From: Xenopus tropicalis
Taxonomy: Eukaryota > Chordata > Amphibia > Anura > Pipidae
Length of the DNA stretch: 64,000 bases
Direction: 5' to 3'
NCBI RefSeq assembly: GCF_000004195.4
Contig: NC_030680.2
Location: forward strand, 140,553,545-140,617,544
Shown one piece after another: positions 1-11,686 of this stretch. Each line of letters starts with the position of its first letter. Position 1 is the first letter of the stretch. The position numbers were made by a program, and so were the translations under genes. The notes below the pieces were generated by a model. That model made no database searches and was not told the origin of the DNA. It saw only the letters and a list, made by a program, of their open reading frames with translations.

Positions 1-61
1 TCATGAGTAGGATGTTGGTCAGCAAAAGATACTTAACCAGCTTGATTCAGGTCAAAATAAA

Positions 62-333
62 TACAGATATAGAATCTGTTATCTGGAATGCTTGGGACCT
101 GGGGTCTTCCAGATAAGAGATCTTTCTGTAATTCAGATCATTTAAACATTAAATAAACCCAAAGTGATTGAATTGATTTGCCACCAATATGGATTCATGG
201 AGTTTAGTTACCATCAATTACAAGGTTCTGCTTTATAATTTGAAAATACTAGAATTATATGCTCAAAATGGACTCCCATAATTTGGAGCTTTCTTAATAA
301 CAGGTTTCTGGATAGTGGATCCCATACTTGTAC
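62..333. mobile_element. Solo MITE of the ACAGGTATGGGA...TTATCC family
   Basis: Both ends match the family seen throughout the window: a left end reading TACAGATATAGAATCTGTTA and a right end GGATCCCATACTTGTA, which are imperfect inverted repeats of each other. The interior contains the Xaa-like 'AAACATTAAATAAACCCAA' segment but no tandem array, and it is more diverged than the satellite-bearing copies. Non-autonomous; no coding capacity. The superfamily is not settled from the sequence; the TA next to each end would fit a TA target site. Confidence 0.7.
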
Positions 334-441
334 TAGCACATAGTCTACAAAGAAATTTGGAAGTATGTAGTGAGTGCAAGTAATAGATTTTAAATTACGG
401 GATGGCCACATATCCTTTACACTTAGGGGGGCATTTACTAA

Positions 442-1493
442 TACAGGTATTGGAACATGTTATCCAGAAAGTTCCAGATTACAGAAAGACCATCTCCCAT
501 CTCAATTATAAGTAAATAATTGTAATTTTTAAAAATTAACTAAGATATAATTACCCCTTATTGGGGCAGAACAGCCCTATTGGGTTTATTTAATGGTTAA
601 ATGATTCCCTTTTCTCTGTAATAATAAAACAGTACCTGTACTTGATCCCAACTAAGATATAATTACCCCTTATTGGGGGCAGAACAGCCCTATTGGGTTT
701 ATTTAATGGTTAAATGATTCCCTTTTCTCTGTAATAATAAAACAGTACCTGTACTTGATCCCAACTAAGATATAATTACCCCTTATTGGGGGCAGAACAG
801 CCCTATTGGGTTTATTTAATGGTTAAATGATTCCCTTTTCTCTGTAATAATAAAACAGTATCTGTACTTGATCCCAACTAAGATATAATTACCCCTTATT
901 GGGGCAGAACAGCCCTATTGGGTTTATTTAATGGTTAAATGATTCCCTTTTCTCTGTAATAATAAAACAGTACCTGTACTTGATCCCAACTAAGATATAA
1001 TTACCCCTTATTGGGGCAGAACAGCCCTATTGGGTTTATTTAATGGTTAAATGATTCCCTTTTCTCTGTAATAATAAAACAGTACCTGTACTTGATCCCA
1101 ACTAAGATATAATTACCCCTTATTGGGGGCAGAACAGCCCTATTGGGTTTATTTCATGGTTAAATGATTCCCTTTTCTCTGTAATAATAAAACAGTACCT
1201 GTACTTGATCCCAACTAAGATATAATTACCCCTTATTGGGGCAGAACAGCCCTATTGGGTTTATTTAATGGTTAAATGATTCCCTTTTCTCTGTAATAAT
1301 AAAACAGTACCTGTACTTGATCCCAACTAAGATATAATTAATCCTTATTGGGGGCAGAACAAGCCTATTGGGTTTATTAAAAATATAAATGATTTTTAGC
1401 AGTCTTAACTTGTGAGATCCAAATTACGGAAAGATCCCTTATCCGGAAAACCCCAGGTCCCGAGCATTCTGGATAACAGGTCCCATACCTGTA
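442..1493 (-). mobile_element. MITE carrying a 112-bp satellite (locus A)
   Basis: The element starts TACAGGTATTGGAACATGTT and ends ATAACAGGTCCCATACCTGTA, an inverted-repeat pair. Between the ends lie about seven copies of the 112/113-bp unit, in the reverse orientation to most other loci (hence strand minus by my convention). The outer 90-150 bp on each side is ordinary MITE sequence, so the array sits inside the transposon and does not flank it. Confidence 0.8.
538..1340 (-). repeat. 112/113-bp tandem array, ~7 units (locus A)
   Basis: The word TTCTCTGTAATAATAAAACA recurs seven times at ~112-bp spacing. Units are nearly identical. They differ mainly by four versus five C/G in the CCCCAATAAGG word and by TTTAATGG versus TTTCATGG. 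Confidence 0.95.
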
Positions 1494-2417
1494 CTTGATT
1501 TGTTTAGTTCATGTTTTTTTGATGCCAAAACCCAATTTTGTTGCGGAAACCACCCCCCTTTGCAGTGGTCGACAAAGACCCGCCATCTAAAACCTGTTGA
1601 GATCATGCAGAAGTCAATTTCCCCTTTACAGCTGTAAGATCTGTCTTTGATTCATTGTTTTACAGGTTTTTTTATGCTGGCTTTTGTACAACAAAACCAA
1701 AAAGTGACAGTTTTCGGGCAAATAATCGGAAAAGTTGCGGTTTTTGTGTTTTTTCACTTATGCTTTTTTTAATTTGGATCTTTTGATACATGACTGACAT
1801 TTAGTCATGGTTATTAAAAACAATAAAAGCTTGAAAATCTGTATGTTTATAGATGGGCCTCTTAGTATTTGCTGTAGCTCTGTAAAGCCCATTGCCTTTA
1901 TTAGGGATAAGTAACTGACTTTAGATACAAAAAAAAAAACGACAACTTGTAATAAATAGAATTATTAGTAAAATCCTTCTTTAACTCGGTCTCTTTACAT
2001 AAATACATCAGCTGTTAATATTGCAATAGACAGCTTTGCTCTTTTCCTTCCTGTTTTCATAGTGATTATTATCTGTGTGTTCTTGTTGGTTTTGTTTGGA
2101 TCTGCTGGGTCCCTGTTTCCCATCTTCTTTTCCTCCTCTTTGTCTCTGGAACAATAGAGGTTATGGTGGAGCAGCACAAATAAATAGCATAGAACGGAGA
2201 AAAGAAAAAACAAAACAGGCAAAGTAAAGCAAACAAGTACGTTAAAAATAGTCGTTAATCTACTAACGAGCCAGATATTATACGGCATAATAACCTGCTT
2301 TTTGCAGCAATATGAGGGATATGCATCAGACTTTACTTCCATCCTCTGCCATAGACAGTACGGAAGAGTCCGCAACTGCCACCTTATTTGACAGGTGCTA
2401 TAATGTGATTCCATTAG
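1494..2417. other. No recognised feature
   Basis: AT-rich DNA with homopolymer runs (for example poly-A at 1929-1940). Open frames on either strand are short and show no codon-like or domain-like structure. I see no repeat family I recognise. Confidence 0.5.
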
Positions 2418-2500
2418 GGTTGCCACATGTCCGGTTTTCACCCGAACAGCCTGGTTTTTGGGACTGTGTGACTGCTCTGCTAAAGGGAATGGAAAGTCTC
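2418..2500. mobile_element. Fragment of the GTTGCCAC-end MITE family
   Basis: AGGGTTGCCACATGTCCGG followed by TTTTCACCCGAACAGCCTGG is one terminal part of the family seen more completely at 4085-4293, 12188-12420 and 62505-62626. Only one end is present here; it abuts the next MITE. Confidence 0.55.
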
Positions 2501-2502
2501 AG

Positions 2503-3655
2503 TTGAGTAATACTGTCATGGGAAAAGATATTTTTTACAAAACACATCAGTTAACAGAGCTTCTCCAGCAGAATCCTACATTGTAATCTTTTTTTCCAAA
2601 AATGCCATATTCTTTATTTCCAAGGGTGCCACAGCCATGTGACCTGTGCTCTGATAAACTTCAGTCACACTTTACTGCTGTGCTGCAAGTTGGAGTGATA
2701 TCCTCCCCTCCCAGCAGCCGATCAGCAGAACAATGGGAAGGGAGCAAGATAGCAGCTCCCAGTAGGTATCAGAATAGCACTCAATAGTAAGAAATCCAAG
2801 TCCGGCTTGGGACTCCTCCAGTTACATGGGAGTAGGAGAAACAATAGGTTAGCTAAAAGCAGTTCTGATGTGTAGCGCCGGCTCCTTCTGAAAGCTCAGA
2901 CTCAGTCGCACTTTACTGCTGCGCTGCAAGTTGGAGTGATATCCTCCCCTCCCAGCAGCCGATCAGCAGAACAATGGGAAGGGAGCAAGATAGCAGCTCC
3001 AAGTAGGTATCAGAATAGCACTCAATAGTAAGAAATCCAAGTCCGGCTTGGGACTCCTCTGGTTACATGGGAGTAGGAGAAACAATAGGTTAGCTGAAAG
3101 CAGTTCTAATGTGTAGCGCCGGCTCCTTCTGAAAGCTCAGACTCAGTCGCACATTACTGCTGCGCTGCAAGTTGGAGTGATATCCCCCCCCCCCTCACCC
3201 CCAGCAGCCGATCAGCAGAACAATGGGAAGGGAGCAAGATAGCAGCTCCCAGTAGGTATCAGAATAGCACTCAATAGTAAGCAATCCAAGTCCGGCTTGG
3301 GACTCCTCCAGTTACATGGGAGTAGGAGAAACAATAGCTTAGCTGAAAGCAGTTCTAATGTGTAGCGCCGGCTCCTTCTGAAAGCTCAGACTCAGTCGCA
3401 CTTTACTGCTGCGCTGCAAGTTGGAGTGATATCCCCCCCCTCACCCCCAGCAGCCGATCAGCAGAACAATGGGAAGGGAGCAAGATAGCAGCTCCCAGTA
3501 GGTATCAGAATAGCACTCAATAGTAAGAAATCCAAGTCCGGCTTGGGACTCCTCCAGTTACATGGGAGTAGGAGAAACAATAGGTTAGCTGAAAGCAGTT
3601 CTAATGTGTAGCGCTGGCTCCTTCTGAAAGCTCAGATTCAGGCACAATGCACTGA
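2503..3655 (+). mobile_element. MITE with 241-bp internal repeat (TAATACTGTCATGGG family)
   Basis: The left part (AATACTGTCATGGGAAAA, then CATCAGTTAACAGAGC and CAGCAGAATCC) matches a common frog TTAA-type (Kolobok-like) MITE as I remember it. A diverged copy with the same order of segments lies at 16374-17050 with only one interior monomer. The right terminus is not clear, so the end coordinate is approximate. Confidence 0.7.
2662..3640 (+). repeat. 241-249-bp tandem repeat, 4 copies
   Basis: The word CAGTCGCACTTTACTGC (CAGTCACAC in the first copy) recurs at about 2662, 2903, 3144 and 3393, giving periods of 241, 241 and 249 bp. The longer last period is caused by growth of a C-run plus a CACCCCC insertion. 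Copies are almost identical, indicating recent expansion of the MITE interior. Confidence 0.93.
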
Positions 3656-4084
3656 GATGGCATTAGAGATTAGAAATAAAAAGTATAACATAAAAATCAT
3701 GACATGAATTGCACCTTAAGAAAGGGATACTCCCCGAATGCTATGGGAGTATGTAAGTGGTGTGCTGAAGAATCTATTTATTGTTAATCATGCATTGGCT
3801 GTCCAATGAACATAGGGGTATAGATTCAGATTAGAAGAAAGGAGGTTCAATCTTAATATTTGGAAGGGTTTGTTACAGGGGGAAATGGAAAATTGTAGAG
3901 CTGTCTCCCTGAATCAGTGGTACTGGCTGATACATTATTAGATTATTATCATTATTAGCTTCAAGAAAGGGTTGGAAAATATCAGAAAGTGAAAAGATAT
4001 CAGTAATGAGCTCTTAAGTACGAAGCCAGTCCAGGGATTGTTCCAGTTGCCATCTTGCAGTCATTAGAGGGATTATATTTTCCT
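3656..4084. other. No recognised feature
   Basis: Low-complexity AT-rich DNA. TTAAGAAAGGGATACTCC near 3717 resembles the start of a TTAA MITE but has no matching right end. Confidence 0.45.
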
Positions 4085-4293
4085 CTAGGGTTGCCAACTG
4101 GGCAGGGGGCGGGACAGATGGTATCAGCTGGTGGGGTGGGTGATATTTCCGGGCAGTGTTATGACATGGTGATCAGTGATTGGCTGATTCACTATAAAGC
4201 CCTGTGCGGATTTGCCAGTTTGGAAATACAGACAGACAGTTTTCACCCACTGAAAACTGGGCTGTCCAGGTGAAAATCGGACAGGTGGTATTC
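4085..4293. mobile_element. GTTGCCAC-end MITE
   Basis: Left end CTAGGGTTGCCAACTGGGC and right end ATCGGACAGGTGGTA are imperfect inverted repeats. The interior has the family words TTTTCACCC, AAAACTGGGCTGTCC and CAGGTGAAAA. No coding capacity. Confidence 0.65.
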
Positions 4294-4347
4294 CATATAC
4301 TAATCACAGTTCAGCAGGAACAGCCCTCTATGTTTGCTGATATCTTC

Positions 4348-4591
4348 TAGATTGTAAGCTCTTTTGGGCAGGGCTCTCTTCACCTCTTGTATCAGTTATT
4401 GATTGCTTTATATGTTACTCTGTATGTCTCCTTGTAGATTGTAAGCTCTTTTGGGCAGGGCTCTCTTCCCCTCTTGTATCGGTTACTGATTGCTTTATAT
4501 GTTACTCTGTATGTCCAATGTATGAAACCCACTTATTGTACAGTGCTGCGGGATATGTTGGCGCTTTATAAATAAATGTTAATAATAATAA
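4348..4591 (+). repeat. LINE/SINE 3' tail with (TAA)n, 87-bp internal duplication
   Basis: ATTGTAAGCTCTTTTGGGCA...GCTTTATATGTTACTCTGTATGTC occurs twice in tandem (starts 4351 and 4438). It is followed once by the conserved end containing TTGGCGCTTTATAAATAAAT and a (TAA)n tail. The same tail, unduplicated, is at 56745-56902. The layout (conserved 3' segment plus short A-rich tail) is that of a retroposon 3' end; whether LINE or SINE is not decided. Confidence 0.75.
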
Positions 4592-5889
4592 TATCCTGCA
4601 CAGAGAAAGAGAATAAGAAAACAAAACTGTAGTACACTGTTTAGCTTTTCCTGTGTGTATAGGACATTTCAGTAAGTTATGGAAAGATTTCCTTTCCTGT
4701 TGAGCAGTTGTGTTTTCACATAAGGACACCCATTGCTCTGTCATTGCTGTGTTTGTACTGGGTGCAGGGCCCAGGTATGTATTTATACAGGAGGCTGCAG
4801 CTGCTGGGGGGCCTGGGAGGTACAGGGGGGTACTAAATAATAATGTTTTTGAACATTGTCCCATTCCTGAAGTTTTGCGTGCCCTAAATGATTTTGCTTT
4901 GGGGCCCAGTAATGTATTAAACTCACAATACTTCACAATTTAATTTAGGATTATCCTGTATTAAAGTCTAAACCAATAAACAGCCAGTGCAATTTTAATC
5001 ACTCATTTCCACTCAATTCCCTCCTTCATTTTAGTATTTCCATGATAGTTTTTCGCAGACTGTCATCTCTCTGCCACATGCCAGATCATTTATTTTATCA
5101 TGTTTTATTATTTTGGTAGCAATATAACAAAAATCTGTTGGTACTTAAAGGCAAATTACACCCATAAAACTAAATTAGCCTTGCTTACCATTAAAAACGG
5201 GGAAGGCCTTTTTCTTTGTTAAGGCCAAAAACCATTCGCTTGTTTCTTATGTGGCGCGCTAGCATTTCTTTAATAACTGCTAATTAATCCGTGTAATGAT
5301 TCATAGGTTATTATATTTGTTTCTGGGAAATAATGGGCTGGAGTTTTAAAGGGAAATATTGAGTTCTTCTCAATGATCTGAAATGCTTCCAAACCATGGA
5401 GCCCAGAAGAGGATGGGGCTTAACAATAGACTCAATGGGTAGGACTTGGGGGGGCAAAATGGATTGGGGTTGGTCCCAACTATTATCCAATTGGATTGTT
5501 GGATATGATAAGTGTTTGTTTATGATAGGGCCGTGGCATAAGGGAACATTTCTCAAGAAAAGGGCAACATCTGCAGTAAAAAAAAATACAGTACCTACTT
5601 TTGTAGCTTGTTCTGATTGGATGTGTCATTTTGGTTTCTGAATGTTTGTTGACGTCTAATTATATATTTCTGCTATAATCTTCAATATTTGTGGGGGGGA
5701 AAGAAAAATGCCAATACATTTGTACTGATGGTTAGATATACTGCTTCATCCTAGGGCAGAAGCCCTATCAAACCTTTCATATTTTATATTTTGACTTGAT
5801 TCAATCTAAGATTTGTCTGAAGACATCATGGTTACCTTTCCCAAAATACAACTTCAGATGAAGAATCTGGGTGGTGCTTTGTTAACTTG
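4592..5889. other. Mostly unrecognised DNA with a TTAA-MITE fragment
   Basis: No coding signal. At about 5146-5260 TTAAAGGCAAATTACACCC looks like the 5' end of a TTAA-type MITE whose right end is lost. The rest is AT-rich with no repeat I can name. Confidence 0.45.
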
Positions 5890-6000
5890 ACCAGGAGCAG
5901 CTCTGTTCCTTTAAACCTGTAGAGATCCATACTGGGTTCACTTGGAAGGGTTGAACTTGATGGACTCTGGTCTTTTCCAACCCTATGTAACTATGTATGG
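5890..6000 (+). repeat. Dispersed frog repeat (GAACTTGATGGACT...CTATGTAACTATGTA)
   Basis: GTTGAACTTGATGGACTCTG followed by CCAACCCTATGTAACTATGT is a widespread amphibian interspersed motif. The opposite strand of the same motif is at 58697-58790. Only a fragment is present here; its parent element is not identified. Confidence 0.55.
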
Positions 6001-6373
6001 ATTTGCTTCTCTTCTACAAATAGTGCCTCTTAAATTGTAATGGTATGCCGTACCTCAGCAGTGCTAATTCTCATGGACTTCATTGCTCCAGTCTCAATAT
6101 CTCATCTTCTTCTTTTGACCATCAGGAGGAAATCTGCAGCAGTCAAAAGGCCACTTACCAGCTGTCATTTCTTTGTATAAGAATCTAAGCCGTTGCTGTA
6201 TGTAGCATTTGCTCTGAAGTCACAGCTTTAATGTGACTATGAAGGGTGGCCTTCATGGCCATTGGTAGTTTAACTGGTGGAGAACAATTTCTGACCACTG
6301 CTGTCTTCTGCCTTATGGTTAAAAACACCACATGTGATGTTAACCTTTGATTTTTGTCTTCATATGATGCACC

Positions 6374-6860
6374 CTTAAGGTGGCCATACACGGGCCAATT
6401 GTAGCTGCTGATATCGGGCCCTTAAGGTGGCCATACACGCACCGATAATATTGTACGAAACCTCGTTTCGTATGATATTCGGTGCGTGTATGGTATGTCA
6501 GCGAGTCTCAGGAAGCTGCTGATATCGGCCGACTCGCCGATCGGACCAGTTTGAAAATTTTGATCGGGCGCCATAGAAGGCGCCTGACCAAAATTCTCCC
6601 TTCAGCGTGTATGGCCAGCTTCAGACTGATTTGGCAGCTTATCGGCCCGTGTAGGAGCAGCAATGAGGGGCATGCCCGACCGATATCTGGCCTGAAATTG
6701 GCCAGATATCAACCGGGCAGGTTAAAATTTAGTCGGATCGGGGACTGCATCAGCTCGTTGATGCTGTCGCCGAACCGACTGCGCCCATTGCCGCCATTAT
6801 AATTGGATTGATTAGCCCGTAGGTGGGGTGGGGATCCGCTCGCTTGGCGACCTCACCAAG
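6374..6860. mobile_element. Nested inverted-repeat MITEs (GGTGGCCATACACG family)
   Basis: An outer element starts TTAAGGTGGCCATACACGGG at 6375 and is interrupted at about 6421 by a second start, TTAAGGTGGCCATACACGCA. The inner element has a foldback of about 63 bp (6430-6493, arms CCATACACGCACCGA and TCGGTGCGTGTATGG) and ends near CAGCGTGTATGGCCAGCTT at 6621. After that the outer element resumes (TTGGCAGCTTATCGGCCCGT...). Other copies of the outer family are at 28737, 40077, 45872 and 49751. CpG-rich compared with the surroundings, which suggests fairly recent copies. Confidence 0.7.
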
Positions 6861-7963
6861 AACTGGGTTGTTTGATCTTTGGGGTGTCTTGGTTGTCTGT
6901 ATCTGATTATCTCCAAACCAGTATCACCATCAAAGGTACCCTTGGTTTTGAAGGACCTTAGACATGCCTTAAGTCGGACAAACACAGACATATTTGTGAC
7001 TTGTGCCAAGTAACACCTTCCCAGCGAGTTTGACTTGTGTGCCTGTTTGTTTCCTGTTGTTGTTGTTGTCCTGTTACACAACCTTTTCAACTGAAATTTA
7101 GAATGATTCATTATTCCCTTTAGTGTCTGTGCAACCGTTCCATTGCAAGTTTCACAGTCGCTGGCAGCCAAAACTGCCAAACAAAATTAAGTTTTCAGTT
7201 CTCATTCCTATAAGAGTGGAATCACTTTGCTTTTCTTCTGCGTGGTATTCATGTGGGGTTCTGGCTGCCGTAATGGGTTACAGTGATAGATCCCGGTTGC
7301 CTTTTTTTTTTTTTTCTTCAGCACTGTTCTTCACAACATAAAAATGTGCATTATATGAATAATGTACAAAGTGTAATATTTGGAATGCAAACGTTCGGTG
7401 ACATCCCTTGATCATATAAGCAGCATGGTGCCATCACACTAGTCAGTGATTTAGCATCAAGAAAGCATTGCACTAAAAAGAAGGATAGCTATTAAGCGCT
7501 TGTTAGGAAAGGGGATTTTTTTTAAAAAGTTGAAACAAAAACTGTGACAAAACAATAGAAAATGGACATTTATACAAAACAAGTCGCTTACTAATTAGGT
7601 TTTCTTTTTTTTTTTTATTATTGTTGTTGCTGAGTGTTTTTTTTTTTTAGAAAGTTTATTTTAGTTACATTTGTGCCTTAGCTGTGACATATGAAGGGAT
7701 ATGTGAGGTCTGGAAAGCGCACAGTGCATTGTGATTTCACCTGTGAAGAATTCTATTGATCCGCACAAAAACAGTATTCCCACCCATACACTCCGACGTA
7801 TTCCCAAAGTTTGAATCTTTGCTGCTAAACTTGAAATTATTTCATATTTAAAGCAACTGTCTTTATCGTTGGCTATATGGAAGGGGATTATATCCATTAT
7901 TCCCCATTACGTTATAATTATAGCCATGTAGCTCTGTATCCATCTTCCTTTCATAAGATACAC
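6861..7963. other. No recognised feature; several poly-T tracts
   Basis: Contains T-runs at about 7301-7316, 7604-7618 and 7637-7650. No open frame with protein-like composition, and no familiar repeat. Confidence 0.5.
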
Positions 7964-8075
7964 CAGGCATCCCCAACCAGGCACCAACCATAAAAGTTCA
8001 TGGAGGAGCCAAATAAGGGCTGTGATTGGCTATTAGGAGCCTCTATGCAGGGCGGGGCTATGAAGTGTCAATGTT
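7964..8075 (+). mobile_element. 5' fragment of the CAGGGGTCCCCAACC hAT-like MITE
   Basis: CAGGCATCCCCAACCAGGCA followed by CATAAAAGTTCATGGAGGAG and GGGCTGTGATTGGCTATTAG matches the left half of the full element at 43448-43754. The right half is missing. Confidence 0.65.
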
Positions 8076-8182
8076 ACGGAGTCCTGTCCAAATTTCTTGT
8101 TAGCAGCTTTGGGTTTTTAAGAAAATTTCTTTAATTTTATATGGGGTAATTTAATATCAGGAGCAAAGTTTACTACACTTCT

Positions 8183-8262
8183 TATCACCTATAGCAACCA
8201 ATCAACAGGAACTTGTTTAAAAGCTAGTATCTTATTGGTTGCTATGGGTTACTGCACTGGAT
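8183..8262. repeat. AACCAATC inverted-repeat element
   Basis: ATAGCAACCAATCAACAGG is followed about 35 bases on by TTATTGGTTGCTATGGGTTA on the same strand, making an imperfect foldback. Members of the same family are near 27645, 29400-29645 and 58232-58344. Confidence 0.55.
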
Positions 8263-8324
8263 AGAGTTTTATCAATACCAATACAGTGTACATGTAAAAG
8301 CTAAATTTTATAAAGGGAATGCAG

Positions 8325-8690
8325 CAATGGTATTTTTGCAGTAATTAGCTTTGTGTTCATTAGCTCTCCAGTTTAGAATTTCAGCAGTTATCTTGTTGCT
8401 AGGGTCTTGTTTACCTTAGCAACCAGGGAATGGTTTGAATGAGAAACTGGAATATAATTAGGAAAGGGACTAAATAGAAAGATAATTAATAAAGAATAAC
8501 AATAATAATAAAATTGTAAGATCACAGGGCAATAGTATTAGGCTGCCGGGGTCAGCGACCCCTATTTTAAAGCTGAAAAGATGTAGAAGTTGAAGGCAAA
8601 CAATTTGAAAACAATAAAAAAATAAATAATGAAGACCACTTGCAAAGTTGCTAGGAATAGGGCATTCTATAAAATACTAAAACTTTCTTC
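8325..8690 (+). mobile_element. Decayed TTAA-type MITE (CTCCAGTTT/GCTAGGGTC family)
   Basis: Contains in order TTCATTAGCTCTCCAGTTTA, TTGTTGCTAGGGTC, CCTTAGCAACCAGG, GAAACTGGAATATAATTAGG, GGGGTCAGCGACCCC and AATAATGAAGACCACTTGC. The same segment order is seen at 19676-19951. I recognise this as a very common frog Kolobok-like MITE; the terminal TTAA ends are eroded here. Confidence 0.65.
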
Positions 8691-9689
8691 TGAATTTGGT
8701 CTGGTTTGTTTATTCTTGTTCCACAACAGCAGTGTTTCGGCCCCTCCATCATCATCGTTTTGTGCCCTAAATATGATGAATTTATTTTTTACAGTTTTTT
8801 CAAAAAGCATTTGATGGTTACAAGTTCCCTTAAGTCTACAGATATGGAAAGTCGCGTAAATGTATCCCCTCGGAATTATTGGGGGCACAGTCCATAAAAC
8901 GTCAGACCTATACACATTCTTTTCCCCAGGTTTCGCTAACATGTTTAATGTCCTGGTTGACTATTTGAGCCTGGCGTTTGTCACGCTGTTGACTCAAAGC
9001 ATAAAATAGGACATTGTTAGTGTTAACAGGATCTGTGTATATATTGATTTGTAGATTTTTCTAAACAGTATCTGGTGTTAGTCGTCTTGTTTATTTAGCT
9101 ACTCCGAGGAGGAAGTGCAATTTAAAAAAATACGAAAAAAAAACGTTCTCCATCCCTTTCTTAAGAGGTTCAACTTTGCTTTTGTCCTGTAATGTTTGAA
9201 GGATCAGTTTTGCATTGAAACGATACAGGACAGTTATTATGAAATTCTAGCTGGATCCTAATCCAGAGGAAGGTGAGTACCAAAGTCACCAAAATTGCTG
9301 TTAACAGTGATTAAATATTGAAGGTTGGTTTAGGTATTTATATAGGGGCTTTGTTATTTTCTCATCAATCCTTCTCATTACTTTCCTTCTCGTTGTCCTG
9401 ATAAACCATAGAATATAAATATATATATTATTTATTTTTTAAAATAAAAAGTTGTGGTGGCTCCCTACTTATAACCAAAACCTACTGCCTGTACTCTTAC
9501 CAGCCTGGTCTATTGGGCTTGAGTGAAGGTAGCACCCAGAAGATAAGTGCTCTTCTATACAAGGGTGCACACTGCCTACAAACCACTGGCTACTCCATCC
9601 TTACTACTAGGAAGGTTTCCCTCTACTTGGCATGATAGTTACAAAATATCGAAAACCAGGTCCCAATTTTTTGTTTTTGCATGTTATAG
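8691..9689. other. No recognised feature
   Basis: AT-rich DNA with a short (TA)n at 9418-9430. No exon-like frame and no repeat recognised. Confidence 0.5.
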
Positions 9690-10694
9690 CACAAGTATAG
9701 GACCCGTTATCCAGAATGTTTGGGACCAAGGGTATTCCGGATAATGGGTATTTCTGTAATTTGGATCTCCATACATTGAGTCTACTAAAAAATCAATAAA
9801 CCATTAATTAAACCCAATAGGATTGTTCTGCCCCCAATAAGGGGTAATTATATCTTAGTTGGGATCAAGTACAGGTACTGTTTTATTATTACAGAGAAAA
9901 GGGAATCATTTAACCATTAAATAAACCCAATAGGACTGTTCTGCCCCAATAAGGGGCAATTATATCTTAGTTGGGATCAAGTACAGGTACTGTTTTATTA
10001 TTACAGAGAAAAGGGAATCATTTAACCATTAAATAAACCCAATAGGGCTGTTCTGCCCCAATAAGGGGTAATTATATCTTAGTTGGGATCAAGTACAGGT
10101 ACTGTTTTATTATTACAGAGAAAAGGGAATCATTTAACCATGAAATAAACCCAATAGGGCTGTTCTGCCCCCAATAAGGGGTAATTATATCTTAGTTGGG
10201 ATCAAGTACAGGTACTGTTTTATTATTACAGAGAAAAGGGAATCATTTAACCATTAAATAAACCCAATAGGGCTGTTCTGCCCCCAATAAGGGGTAATTA
10301 TATCTTAGTTGGGATCAAGTACAGGTACTGTTTTATTATTACAGAGAAAAGGGAATCATTTAACCATGAAATAAACCCAATAGGGCTGTTCTGCCCCAAT
10401 AAGGGGTAATTATATCTTAGTTGGGATCAAGTACAGGTACTGTTTTATTATTACAGAGAAAAGGGAATCATTTAACCATTAAATAAACCCAATAGGGCTG
10501 TTCTGCCCCAATAAGGGGTAATTATATCTTAGTTGGGATCAAGTACAGGTACTGTTTTATTATTATGGAGAAAAAGGAAATCATTTGTAAAAATGTGAAT
10601 TATTTGATTAAAATGGAGTCAATGGGAGATAGGCTTTCCGTAATTTGGAACTTTCTGGATAATGGGTTTCTGGATAAGGGGTCCGATACCTGTA
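9690..10694 (+). mobile_element. MITE carrying a 112-bp satellite (locus B)
   Basis: Left end CACAAGTATAGGACCCGTTA, right end AAGGGGTCCGATACCTGTA, with the family's CCAGAATG...GGACC and TTTCTGGATAATGGGTTTC flanks. About seven 112/113-bp units lie between. Confidence 0.8.
9800..10570 (+). repeat. 112/113-bp tandem array, ~7 units (locus B)
   Basis: ACAGAGAAAAGGGAATCATT recurs at ~112-bp spacing; the last unit starts with a variant, TGGAGAAAAAGG. Both the four-C and five-C variants and both CATTAAAT and CATGAAAT variants are present, mixed between units. Confidence 0.95.
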
Positions 10695-11686
10695 TATCAT
10701 TATTATATATCATATATACACCTGTTGGACTGGTTTGGCCACATCAATAGCTAGCTATAGGTTTACTAGTGTTAACAAGAATCGTGTACAGAACGAGTGC
10801 AAGTTGGATACAAATAGTGAGTGATACTTTTTGGGGATTATACCCAGGAACTTTTACAGCAATAGAGATGTAATAAAGGAATGGGTGCTAATGTTACAGT
10901 ATGTGTTACAGTATTTTTCTCTCACTTTCCACCTATCGAGAGGCTACAAACAGGGTCATGGTGCCCTGGTTATCCTCCCCAGATTTCCTTACTAATGGAC
11001 AACAAACTTACATGAGTCTTCAGAAGTTGACAAGATCTTTAAAAACAAAGGGCTGGAGGGGATGAATAACTGCTTTATTGTTTAAAAGTAATAAGCAGCA
11101 TAAAGTAAATGATGGCGTACCCGGCAGGTCGGGCTTGTCAAATATCTCTCGGTTTCACCCTGCACCTCACAAACATTTTATATGGAAAAAAACACGCTGT
11201 GTTATTAATAGATACTTGCTGACATTTGATCAGCGAAAAGATAGCAGAGACTTTCAGATCCTTTCATTTCTTCCCATGTGTGGCAGAGGGTTTTATGAAT
11301 ATACACTTCTAACAAAATAAACCTTTCATAATCCGGCGGCTGCCAGTGGAGCCGGGCCCTCGCAGCAACCGACAAGTCCTGTAAACTCTGCTTTCTAGTT
11401 GAGCGTTTAGCTTGGGAGTGGCGTCCAAAAATGGCCCGGGACCTATTGCGCCTGTAGCGATATCTCCTGGGCACAGAATGGGTGTAGCCCCTGCAATATC
11501 AAAAAGGGCCATGTAATCAAATGGGGCTCGCACACTAATTTATAATCAAAGCTGCTCATAACTCTAATACTAAGATGCAGACTCAATGGTTTCCAGAGCT
11601 CATTGGATGAAATGAGACAAAATGTGCCTCCTTCCTTATGTCTTGGACCTTCTTCACGGTTTCATTGGCAGGGTTGGGTTACTGGC
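10695..11686. other. No recognised feature
   Basis: Unrecognised DNA. Short overlapping open frames around 11205-11533 have no protein-like features. Moderate GC around 11320-11470. Confidence 0.5.

Noticed and set aside
2312..2787. Short frames as small proteins
   Set aside because: They lie over MITE fragments (GTTGCCAC family and the 241-bp family) and have no independent support.
4502..4936. Minus-strand frame containing TFIYKAPTYPAALYNKWVSYIG
   Set aside because: It is the reverse complement of the LINE/SINE tail; the same peptide appears at 56813-57001 for the same reason.
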